DNA from: Oscillospiraceae bacterium
GTDB taxonomy: Bacteria; Bacillota; Clostridia; Oscillospirales; Ruminococcaceae
DNA length: 7,955 bases
NCBI GenBank assembly: GCA_017396055.1
Contig: JAFQND010000020.1
Location: 1-7,955, forward strand
Reading direction: 5' to 3'
Below, one piece after another: positions 1 through 5,097 of the stretch. Every line of letters begins with the position of its first letter. Positions within the stretch are counted from its first letter, which is position 1. The notes below the pieces were generated by a model, which did not search any database, had not been told where the DNA came from, and saw nothing but the letters and a program-made list of their open reading frames with translations. The position numbers and the translations under genes are program-made.

Positions 1-273
1 CTCGGTTCTTCTGATGCCGGCAATGTCTCTATCGCCATCCCCACCATGCATGAATATCTGAGCATCTCCTATGATCCTGCTGCCTGTCACCATGCCGATT
101 TTGCAGCAGCAGCTATCTCACCCCGCGCGGATGAAGCCTGTCTGCTGGGTGCAAAGGGTCTCGCCATGACGACGGTCGATGTACTTCGTGATCCCGCTTT
201 CCAGGAAGAGATCCGTCGAAGCCACAAGGAACAGGTGCCCGCCTGCTATAAGGAACTGATGCATGATGTCTGA
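1..273 (+). CDS. M20 family amidohydrolase (AbgB/ACY1L2-like), C-terminal fragment
   Basis: Only the last 90 residues are in the window. The frame is open from base 1, so the gene starts upstream and the ATG at 46 is internal. The fragment opens with LGSSDAGNVSIAIPTMHEY, which matches the G-S-[ST]-D-x-G-[ND]-V-S motif near the C-terminus of M20D peptidases of the AbgB/ACY1L2 group. It continues with LGAKGLAMTTVDVLRDP, matching the A-K-x-L-A-M-T-x-[VL]-D-[LV]-L helix of the same group. Known members are zinc- or manganese-dependent cytoplasmic hydrolases that cleave amide bonds of N-acyl or aminobenzoyl amino acids or dipeptides. The exact substrate cannot be read here because most metal ligands lie outside the window. 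Its last codons overlap the start of birA by 11 nt, which suggests translational coupling. Family is fairly certain; substrate is open. Confidence 0.82.
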   Translation, partial: LGSSDAGNVSIAIPTMHEYLSISYDPAACHHADFAAAAISPRADEACLLGAKGLAMTTVDVLRDPAFQEEIRRSHKEQVPACYKELMHDV

Positions 274-1099
274 TTTGACTGATATTTTCTCTGCAGCCGA
301 GGTGGAAAAAAAGCTGACCACCCGTGTGATCGGCCGCCCTGCGATATGTCTTGACACGGTGGATTCCACCAATATCCGCGCCCGTCAGCTCGCTTCTGAA
401 GGTGCTCCCCACGGCACGATCGTTGCAGCTGCCCATCAGACCGCCGGCAGAGGCCGCCTTGCCCGCCGGTTTGAGTCTCCGGAAGGACAGGGTGTCTACC
501 TTTCTGTTATCCTGCGGCCGGAAATGCCCCTGGCTGAGCTGAATACCCTTACGCTGATGACTGCTGTAGTGATGCTCGACACGATCGAAGAACTGACCGG
601 CATCCGTCCCTTTATCAAGTGGACCAATGATATTTATCTGAATGGCCGTAAACTCTGCGGCATTCTCACCGAGTGTTCGGTGGGTGAAGGCGGAAAAGCC
701 GAATATGCCGTTGTGGGTATCGGTTTGAATCTTTATCAGCAGCGGGAAGATTTTGCCGAAGAGATCCGCTCGATTGCCGGTTCTCTTGTCTCCGAGACGG
801 GTGTGCATGTTTTCCGCACCGATTATATCGCCTGCCTTGCAAAACATTTTGAACGGATCTTCTGTGACGGTGCCTTTCCGGAGAATAAAAAAGAAGTGCT
901 CCACCGTTATCGGGAAGCAGTTTTCTTCCTCGGAAAGAAGGTCGAAGTCCGCGGCTATGACAATGCCTGGCCCGCTGTCGCTCTGGATATCGATGAAGAA
1001 GGAAGATTGCTCGTCCGCGCTGAAGATGGCAGCATTCACGCCCTGAACAGCGGCGAGATCTCCATCCGCTTCCGTCCCGACGGCGAGATCGAGGGATAA
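263..1099 (+). CDS. birA: Biotin--[acetyl-CoA-carboxylase] ligase, short form without HTH
   Basis: This 278-residue enzyme would activate biotin to biotinyl-AMP and attach it to the lysine of biotin carboxyl carrier domains in the cytoplasm. Visible motifs are DSTN (about 34-37), the biotin/adenylate loop GRGR (62-65), KWTND (119-123, with the conserved lysine K119 and Thr where Pro is usual), GILTE (133-137) and VVGIGLN (around 150). The C-terminal part from about residue 215 fits the small SH3-like domain of bacterial ligases. The first 20 or so residues are too short for the winged helix-turn-helix of bifunctional BirA repressors, so this is a group I ligase with no expected DNA binding. 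The start at 263 is chosen because AAGGAA lies at 250-255, seven bases upstream; ATG at 266 is an equal alternative. It overlaps the amidohydrolase gene by 11 nt and is followed after 3 nt by a small membrane protein. Confidence 0.93.
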   Translation: MMSDLTDIFSAAEVEKKLTTRVIGRPAICLDTVDSTNIRARQLASEGAPHGTIVAAAHQTAGRGRLARRFESPEGQGVYLSVILRPEMPLAELNTLTLMTAVVMLDTIEELTGIRPFIKWTNDIYLNGRKLCGILTECSVGEGGKAEYAVVGIGLNLYQQREDFAEEIRSIAGSLVSETGVHVFRTDYIACLAKHFERIFCDGAFPENKKEVLHRYREAVFFLGKKVEVRGYDNAWPAVALDIDEEGRLLVRAEDGSIHALNSGEISIRFRPDGEIEG

Positions 1100-1102
1100 C
1101 CA

Positions 1103-1285
1103 ATGAAACATTATCCGGCCGATCCAAATGCGGCAAAAGTTTTTCTCGGGCTGGGATCCGGTGCTGTCATCGGCGTTATCGCCGGTCAATATCTGGGAAA
1201 TACCATGATCCTTATCTCCGCCGGCATGACGCTGGGTGGTCTGATCGGCAGTTTGTGCTATTATTTCGACGACAGAAAACACTGA
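1103..1285 (+). CDS. Small glycine-rich membrane protein, two predicted helices
   Basis: A 60-residue protein of unknown function. After a short polar start, residues 13-32 and 34-55 are hydrophobic and rich in glycine and alanine, with repeated small-xxx-small spacing as in glycine-zipper helices. It ends in a charged tail, DDRKH. It probably forms a hairpin in the cytoplasmic membrane. GAGGGA at 1091-1096, overlapping the birA stop codon, is a good ribosome binding site six bases before ATG. The gene sits 3 nt after birA and 9 nt before the DUF2200 gene, so it is very likely co-transcribed. It resembles the 61-residue protein at 1648-1833: both have a GLxxGxxIGVxxG stretch, an Asn in the turn and an identical GMTLG motif. 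No enzyme motif is present, and a function should not be assumed. Confidence 0.72.
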   Translation: MKHYPADPNAAKVFLGLGSGAVIGVIAGQYLGNTMILISAGMTLGGLIGSLCYYFDDRKH

Positions 1286-1294
1286 GGTGAAGAG

Positions 1295-1648
1295 ATGTCC
1301 AACGAAAAAATCTATTCGATGAAATTTGCGAAAGTATATCCTCTCCTGATCGCCAAAGCTGAGCGGAAGGGCCGTACCCGCGCCGAAGTGGACGAGGCCG
1401 CCTCATGGCTTACAGGATATACCCCTGACGATATAGAACAGCTTTTACAGGGCGACAGCGATTATGGCAGCTTTTTCACCGATGCCCCCTGTCTGAATCC
1501 CGCCCGCTTTCTTGTGAAAGGCTCGGTCTGCGGCGTGAAGGTGGAGCTGATCGAAGAATCCCCCATGCGCGAGATCCGCATCCTCGACAAGATGGTAGAC
1601 GAACTTGCAAAGGGAAAACCGATGGAGAAAGTATTGAGGAAAAAGTAA
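1295..1648 (+). CDS. DUF2200 family protein
   Basis: This 117-residue soluble protein matches the DUF2200 family along its whole length. Features recalled for the family and seen here are the N-terminal IYSMKFAKVYPLLIAKAERK block, the WLTGYTPDDIEQLL segment, NPARFLVKGSVCGVKVE in the middle, and a C-terminal EIRILDKMVDELAKGKPMEK helix. The family is widespread in bacteria and has no established biochemical function; the basic, tightly conserved surface does not by itself define one. GAGGTGA at 1284-1290 is a good ribosome binding site before the ATG at 1295. The stop codon shares its last base with the next start (TAATG at 1646-1650), which suggests translational coupling. Its position between two similar small membrane proteins is noted separately. 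Family call is firm, role unknown. Confidence 0.9.
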   Translation: MSNEKIYSMKFAKVYPLLIAKAERKGRTRAEVDEAASWLTGYTPDDIEQLLQGDSDYGSFFTDAPCLNPARFLVKGSVCGVKVELIEESPMREIRILDKMVDELAKGKPMEKVLRKK

Positions 1649-1833
1649 TGGCAGACAAAAATAAAAACGATAATCAGACCTCCTGGCTGCCCATCGGCCT
1701 CTGTCTCGGCATGGGAATCGGCGTCACTTTCGGTGCGGCATTGGACAATCTGTCTCTTGGCATGACGCTCGGCCCCTGTTTCGGACTTCTGCTCGGCGCT
1801 GTGCTGGACAGCCGTAATAAAAAGAACAAGTAA
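1648..1833 (+). CDS. Small glycine-zipper-like membrane protein
   Basis: A 61-residue protein with a polar N-terminus (residues 1-11) followed by WLPIGLCLGMGIGVTFGAALD and then LSLGMTLGPCFGLLLGAVLD, two hydrophobic glycine-rich stretches that fit a membrane hairpin. It ends in a basic tail, SRNKKNK. This composition is typical of small glycine-zipper proteins common in Firmicutes, for which no function is established. The start overlaps the DUF2200 stop codon by one base (TAATG), with GAGGA at 1636-1640 as ribosome binding site inside the upstream gene. It shares the GMTLG motif and the overall order of glycines with the 60-residue protein at 1103-1285, so the two may be diverged paralogues flanking the DUF2200 gene. 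Confidence 0.72.
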   Translation: MADKNKNDNQTSWLPIGLCLGMGIGVTFGAALDNLSLGMTLGPCFGLLLGAVLDSRNKKNK

Positions 1834-1859
1834 CCATATTCCTGAAAGGAACAATATAT

Positions 1860-2090
1860 ATGAAAAAAATCGTCACCGGCGGTTTTCTCTCGCTGACTGG
1901 CACCATCTGGGTTCTGGCTGTAGTCCTGTTTGCAGCGAACAATCCTGTTTCCGGCTGGTCCACTCCTCCCGGGCGGCTGTTGACCACTGTCCATGAATAC
2001 GGCCTGACTGCTTTTCTTGTGATCGCCGCAGCAATGACCCTCGCCGGCATCGCTCTGATGCTGATCGGATGTTTCGGAAAAGAGAAATAA
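1860..2090 (+). CDS. Small two-helix membrane protein of unknown function
   Basis: A 76-residue protein with two clear hydrophobic segments, residues about 5-26 and 47-70. They are separated by a polar loop containing NNPVSGWSTPPGRL, and the protein ends in a short basic tail, GKEK. The start Met-Lys-Lys followed by a hydrophobic run could also be read as a signal peptide, but no lipobox or convincing cleavage site is present, so a membrane anchor is the simpler reading. It does not look like the other two small membrane proteins: it has fewer glycines and lacks the GMTLG motif. AAAGGA at 1845-1850 lies nine bases before ATG. It is 26 nt after the previous gene and is probably the last gene of the birA cluster, because a new promoter begins within 5 nt of its stop codon. 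Confidence 0.65.
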   Translation: MKKIVTGGFLSLTGTIWVLAVVLFAANNPVSGWSTPPGRLLTTVHEYGLTAFLVIAAAMTLAGIALMLIGCFGKEK

Positions 2091-2094
2091 TCTC

Positions 2095-2124
2095 TTGACA
2101 AACCCGCTTTTCATGTGCTATCAT
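2095..2124 (+). promoter_or_regulatory. Sigma-70-type promoter of the T-box leader
   Basis: TTGACA (2095-2100) is a perfect -35 box. It is followed after 18 bases by TATCAT (2119-2124), with an upstream TG at 2116-2117 giving an extended -10. Transcription would start near 2131, just before the first paired bases of the T-box leader. The position directly after the stop codon of the preceding gene and directly before the leader supports it. I inferred this from consensus matches only. Confidence 0.8.
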
Positions 2125-2130
2125 GTCTGT

Positions 2131-2409
2131 ATTGGCGATGATAAGGATCAGTACGTCTTTTTCCAACGCGCAGAGAGCGTCCGGCCGGTGTAAGGACGCG
2201 GGAGGAGAAGACCGAATACCCCTTTGAGCCGCAACCTGAACCGAAAGCAGTAGGGAAGCCGGGCGTGCCCGTTACAGCGCAGAGAGTATCGGATCTTTCC
2301 CGTACTCGCTAAGGCCGTTTTCCGTGAGGAAACGGTAAACTGAGGTGGTAACACGTTTCAGATTTTTGCTGGATCGTCCTCTGTCCGCTTGGCGGGCAGA
2401 GGATTTTTT
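2131..2409 (+). promoter_or_regulatory. T-box leader responding to tRNA-Tyr
   Basis: A complete class I transcriptional T-box. Stem I base pairs include GGC 2134-2136 with GCC 2228-2230 and AAGG 2143-2146 with CCTT 2221-2224. AGTA is at 2150-2153, AGAGAG at 2172-2177 and the distal GGTG loop at 2187-2190. The specifier loop has GAA (2214-2216) directly followed by TAC (2217-2219), a Tyr codon, which agrees with tyrS downstream. TAGG at 2251-2254 and GGGC/GCCC (2261-2264, 2267-2270) belong to the stem II region. A hairpin at 2315-2335 fits stem III. The T-box core is at 2342-2355. In the antiterminator GAGG 2342-2345 pairs with CCTC 2378-2381, and ACG 2353-2355 with CGT 2375-2377. The bulge begins UGGU, complementary to ACCA, the 3' end of tRNA-Tyr with discriminator A. 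Uncharged tRNA-Tyr should favour readthrough. This leader accounts for the 358-base gap between coding regions. Confidence 0.93.
2377..2409 (+). terminator. T-box regulatory terminator
   Basis: A 12-bp stem (2377-2388 with 2392-2403, one G-U pair), a three-base loop and six T residues (2404-2409). Its 5' arm overlaps bases 2375-2381, which are needed for the antiterminator, so the two structures exclude each other. This is the expected off-state of the leader when tRNA-Tyr is charged. Confidence 0.92.
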
Positions 2410-2448
2410 ATTCCTCCGCCCGAAAATCATTCTGTGAAAGGAGGAAAC

Positions 2449-2934
2449 ATGACCACCCTTGTCCCCGTCACCGAAGCGGATCTTCCGCTTTTGTGGCAGA
2501 TGCAGAAGGAAGCCTTCACACCGCTTCTGGAAAAGTACCGGGATTATGACACCAGTCCCGCCTGTGTCACCCTGGATGAGATGAAGATCAAGTTCAGAAG
2601 ACCGGAGATGCTTGGCTGCTGGTTTATCCTTGAAGACGGTGAAAAGGTCGGTTCGTTCTATGTGAAAAGCTCCGATCCCGTCAGAAAAGGTGTACCGCGG
2701 TTTTTCCTGTCAAATGTCTTTGTCCTGCCGGCTTATCAGAACAGGGGGATCGCCCGGCGCGGCATCCGGCTGATGGAAAAGGATTTTCCGCCCGGCGACT
2801 GGCTGCTCTATACTATCGAACAGGAGCCCGGAAACTGTCATCTCTATGAAAAGCTGGGCTACCGCAGAAACAGTACCCGTATGGAGGTCAACGAACGGAT
2901 GACCCTCATCGGCTATGAAAAAACGATCACTTGA
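2449..2934 (+). CDS. GNAT family N-acetyltransferase
   Basis: A 161-residue protein with the GNAT fold signature. Such enzymes move an acetyl group from acetyl-CoA to an amine of a small molecule or protein. The strand-helix motif A is VFVLPAYQNRGIARRGIRLME (residues 90-110), with Q97-N-R-G100-I-A102 fitting the Q/R-x-x-G-x-G/A pyrophosphate-binding loop. The C-terminal NCHLYEKLGYRR holds the tyrosine usually placed near the CoA sulphur. The start at 2449 is chosen because AAAGGAGG at 2437-2444 is an ideal ribosome binding site; a longer reading from TTG at 2389 would begin inside the terminator stem and is rejected. This is the first gene after the tyrosine T-box and lies 42 nt before tyrS, so it should be induced by tyrosine limitation. 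The substrate is unknown. Clear family, unclear role. Confidence 0.88.
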   Translation: MTTLVPVTEADLPLLWQMQKEAFTPLLEKYRDYDTSPACVTLDEMKIKFRRPEMLGCWFILEDGEKVGSFYVKSSDPVRKGVPRFFLSNVFVLPAYQNRGIARRGIRLMEKDFPPGDWLLYTIEQEPGNCHLYEKLGYRRNSTRMEVNERMTLIGYEKTIT

Positions 2935-2951
2935 TCCTTTGAAAAAGGATC
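2933..2951 (+). repeat. Perfect inverted repeat between the GNAT gene and tyrS
   Basis: GATCCTTT (2933-2940) and AAAGGATC (2944-2951) form a perfect 8-bp hairpin with a three-base loop, overlapping the GNAT stop codon. No T-run follows, so it is not a standard terminator. It may be an RNA processing or stability element, or chance. Confidence 0.5.
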
Positions 2952-2976
2952 TTTGGAAAAGACAGGAATTTGAATC

Positions 2977-4191
2977 ATGACTTGTTATGAAGAACTCAAA
3001 CGCCGCGGTCTGGTGGCTCAGGTCACCGACGAGGCACTGGTAAGCGAACTGATCGACAACGGCAAAGCTACTTTCTATATTGGCTTTGACTGTACCGCTG
3101 ACAGCCTGACCGCCGGTCACTTTATGGCTCTGACCCTGATGAAGCGTCTGCAGCTGGCCGGCAACAAACCCATCGCCCTCATCGGTGGCGGCACCACCAT
3201 GATCGGCGACCCCTCCGGCCGTACCGATATGCGTAAGATGCTGACCAAAGAAGACATCGACTACAATGCTGCCTGCTTCAAGCGCCAGATGGAAAGCTTC
3301 ATCGAGTTCGGTGAAGATAAGGCTCAGATGGTCAACAATGCTGACTGGCTGATGAACCTCAACTACATTGACATGCTCCGCGAAGTCGGCGCCTGCTTCA
3401 GCGTCAACAACATGCTCCGCGCTAAGTGCTATGAGCAGAGAATGGAAAAGGGTCTTTCTTTCCTGGAATTCAACTACATGATCATGCAGAGCTATGACTT
3501 CTACTACCTGTTCCAGAACTACGGCTGCAACCTGGAGTTCGGCGGCGATGACCAGTGGAGCAACATGCTGGGCGGTACCGAGCTTATCCGCCGCAAGCTG
3601 GGTAAGGATGCTCATGCCATGACTATCACTCTGCTGACCGACTCTCAGGGCAAAAAGATGGGCAAGACCGCCGGCAACGCTGTCTGGCTGGATGCCAAGA
3701 AGACCAGCCCCTACGACTTCTTCCAGTACTGGAGAAATGTCGGTGACGCCGATGTTATCAAGTGCATGAAGATGCTGACCTTCATTCCTATCGAAGAGAT
3801 CGAAGAGATGGAAGCTTCTATGACCGGTGAGCAGCTGAACACTGCCAAGGAGCGTCTGGCATACGAACTGACCCAGATGGTTCACGGTACCGAAGAAGCT
3901 GAAAAGGCTCTTGCCGCTGCCCGTAACATCTTCTCCGGCGGCGACACCGCCAATATGCCTTCCACCGAATTCACCGATGCTGACCTGCAGGATGGCCAGA
4001 TCGGTGTACTGACTCTTCTGGTCAAGTGCGGCCTTGCAGCTTCCAACGGCGAAGCCCGTCGTCTGGTCCAGCAGGGCGGTATCGCTCTCGACGGCGAAAA
4101 GGTCACCGACGCATCTGCCAAGATCGCTCTGACCGGTGAAGTTGTCATCAAGAAGGGCAAAAAGATCTTCCATAAGGCAGTTAAAGCGTAA
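2977..4191 (+). CDS. tyrS: Tyrosine--tRNA ligase
   Basis: A 404-residue class I aminoacyl-tRNA synthetase, a normal length for bacterial TyrRS, which charges tRNA-Tyr with tyrosine using ATP. The signature HIGH-type motif is TAGH at 45-48 within CTADSLTAGHF. The tyrosine/ATP pocket segment GGDDQWSN begins at residue 189. The second signature is KMGKT at 227-231, the form found in the E. coli-like branch (KFGKT) rather than KMSKS. Residues from about 341 form the C-terminal S4 RNA-binding domain, visible as GEARRLVQQGGIALDGEKV. ACAGGA at 2962-2967 is a moderate ribosome binding site nine bases before ATG. The upstream T-box carries a Tyr specifier, which supports both the gene call and its regulation by uncharged tRNA-Tyr. 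Codon choice leans strongly to CTG, AAC, TTC and GGC, more than in neighbouring genes, as expected for a highly expressed gene. Confidence 0.97.
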   Translation: MTCYEELKRRGLVAQVTDEALVSELIDNGKATFYIGFDCTADSLTAGHFMALTLMKRLQLAGNKPIALIGGGTTMIGDPSGRTDMRKMLTKEDIDYNAACFKRQMESFIEFGEDKAQMVNNADWLMNLNYIDMLREVGACFSVNNMLRAKCYEQRMEKGLSFLEFNYMIMQSYDFYYLFQNYGCNLEFGGDDQWSNMLGGTELIRRKLGKDAHAMTITLLTDSQGKKMGKTAGNAVWLDAKKTSPYDFFQYWRNVGDADVIKCMKMLTFIPIEEIEEMEASMTGEQLNTAKERLAYELTQMVHGTEEAEKALAAARNIFSGGDTANMPSTEFTDADLQDGQIGVLTLLVKCGLAASNGEARRLVQQGGIALDGEKVTDASAKIALTGEVVIKKGKKIFHKAVKA

Positions 4192-4230
4192 GCTGTACTG
4201 CTGCAATAAAACCGAAAAGGAGATTTTATC

Positions 4231-4458
4231 ATGGAAAACATCAAAGAAAAGATTGAAGAAATACTGGAGAAATTCGCAAAAGACGAAGACCTCCGCAAGG
4301 ACTTCAAAAAAGATCCCATCGCTACCGTTGAAAAACTGATCGGTATCGATCTGCCCAACGATCAGATCGAAGCAGTTGTTGATGCTATCAAGGCTAAAAT
4401 GACCGCTGAGACCGCTGCAAGCCTGCTGGGCGGTCTGGGCAGCCTGTTCAAGAAATAA
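4231..4458 (+). CDS. Small helical protein of unknown function with leader-peptide-like core
   Basis: A 75-residue, highly charged protein, mostly predicted helical, with no cysteine and no membrane segment. Residues 18-42 read as DxDLRKDFKKDP...LIGIDLP, followed by VVDAIKAK (49-56). The tail has TAETAASLLGGLGSLFKK (58-75), with a double glycine at 67-68. The order Leu-Arg, Asp-Pro, then Gly-Ile-[DE]-Leu-Pro resembles the helix-turn region of NHLP/Nif11-type leader peptides. Similar small proteins of unknown function also occur in many Clostridia. No modification enzyme, protease-transporter or Cys/Ser/Thr-rich core is visible here, so a RiPP precursor role is only a possibility. AAAAGGAG at 4215-4222 is a strong ribosome binding site. 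The gene sits 39 nt after tyrS and overlaps the NUDIX start by one base, placing it in the T-box operon. Codon use is tyrS-like, which suggests good expression. Confidence 0.8.
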   Translation: MENIKEKIEEILEKFAKDEDLRKDFKKDPIATVEKLIGIDLPNDQIEAVVDAIKAKMTAETAASLLGGLGSLFKK

Positions 4459-4976
4459 TGGAACTCTGGGATATCCTCACTGCGGACCGTCAGCCCACCG
4501 GCCGTACCATGGTCCGCGGTGAACCCATGAAAGAGGGCGACTATCGTCTGGTGGTCCATGTCTGTATCTTTGACCGCAAAGGCCGTATGCTGATCCAGCA
4601 TCGCCAGCCTTTTAAAGACGGATGGCCCAACATGTGGGATGTTTCGGTGGGAGGCAGTGCCATCGCCGGCGACTCCAGCAAGACAGCTGCTGAGCGTGAA
4701 ACAAGAGAAGAACTGGGACTCACCATTGACCTCGAAGGTGTCCGTCCTCATTTCACCGTCAATTTTGACGGCGGCTTTGATGACTATTATCTCATCGAAC
4801 GGGAAGTGGAGATTGATTCTCTTGTCCTGCAGCCCGAAGAGGTACAGGCAGCGAAATGGGTCACCTGTGATGAACTGCTTGCCATGATCGATGACGGTAC
4901 TTTTATTCCGTATCACAAAAGCCTGATCCGGCTGATGTTTGACATGCGAAATAATTACGGCGACATGCCGGAATAA
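4458..4976 (+). CDS. NUDIX hydrolase
   Basis: A 172-residue cytoplasmic hydrolase expected to cleave a nucleoside diphosphate linked to another group, with Mg2+ held by the Nudix box. The box spans residues 66-88: GSAIAGD, seven residues, then RETREELGL (80-88), with the catalytic E84 and E85 present. Asp72 stands where the first Glu of G-x5-E is usual; I recall such Asp variants in the IDI/YfcD-like branch, so it is not necessarily inactivating. The start MELWDILTADRQPTGR and the block VVHVCIFDRKGRMLIQHR are also typical of that branch, which is often annotated only as NUDIX. The start codon overlaps the previous stop (TAATG at 4456-4460) and has little Shine-Dalgarno sequence of its own, so translation is probably coupled. 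It is the last gene before a strong terminator. Substrate unknown. Confidence 0.9.
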   Translation: MELWDILTADRQPTGRTMVRGEPMKEGDYRLVVHVCIFDRKGRMLIQHRQPFKDGWPNMWDVSVGGSAIAGDSSKTAAERETREELGLTIDLEGVRPHFTVNFDGGFDDYYLIEREVEIDSLVLQPEEVQAAKWVTCDELLAMIDDGTFIPYHKSLIRLMFDMRNNYGDMPE

Positions 4977-4979
4977 CAG

Positions 4980-5007
4980 AAAGAGGGGCATTTGTCCCTC
5001 TTTTTTT
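4980..5007 (+). terminator. Rho-independent terminator after the NUDIX gene
   Basis: AAAGAGGG (4980-4987) pairs perfectly with CCCTCTTT (4996-5003) around an eight-base loop that may close further by a G-U pair. A run of seven T residues (5001-5007) overlaps the end of the stem. It lies 3 nt after the NUDIX stop codon and closes the tyrS transcription unit. Confidence 0.9.
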
Positions 5008-5025
5008 CTTCTGAACCGAATCGCC

Positions 5026-5054
5026 TTGACTGGAAACAACATCCGGTTTATACT
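5026..5054 (+). promoter_or_regulatory. Sigma-70-type promoter of the D-2-hydroxyacid dehydrogenase gene
   Basis: TTGACT (5026-5031) and TATACT (5049-5054) are separated by exactly 17 bases and lie between a terminator and the next gene. Transcription would start near 5061, giving a leader of under 40 bases. AAAGGAAA at 5083-5090 is the ribosome binding site. No operator-like repeat is evident around the -10 box. Confidence 0.82.
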
Positions 5055-5097
5055 GAAAAAAGCAATGCCCAATCTTTCTACGAAAGGAAAGTGAACT

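Noticed and set aside
113..1282. A 389-codon open frame antisense to birA and its neighbours
   Set aside because: It crosses three well supported plus-strand genes, shows no family motif and is low-complexity in places; a shadow of coding sequence.
2080..2096. Short inverted repeat AAGAGA/TCTCTT as a terminator for the birA cluster
   Set aside because: Only six weak base pairs with no T-run, and it overlaps the -35 box of the next promoter; readthrough into the T-box is possible.
2131..2409. Cobalamin or other metabolite riboswitch in the long leader
   Set aside because: The AGTA, AGAGAG, GGTG, GAA-codon and GAGGTGG elements in order, with the antiterminator/terminator switch, fit a T-box and leave nothing for another class.
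2389..2448. Upstream TTG start extending the GNAT protein by 20 residues
   Set aside because: It begins inside the T-box terminator hairpin, and an ideal AAAGGAGG precedes the ATG at 2449.
2931..2960. Internal promoter for tyrS starting with TTGATC at 2931
   Set aside because: No -10-like sequence lies at 16-18 bases, so a separate promoter is not supported.
2710..4206. A 498-codon open frame antisense to GNAT/tyrS
   Set aside because: It is the mirror of strongly biased tyrS codons; it has no recognisable domain, and the opposite strand encodes a complete TyrRS with all motifs.
5074..5086. CTTTC/GAAAG mini-hairpin over the dehydrogenase ribosome binding site as a thermosensor
   Set aside because: Only five weak base pairs, and most of the ribosome binding site remains free; chance pairing is likely.
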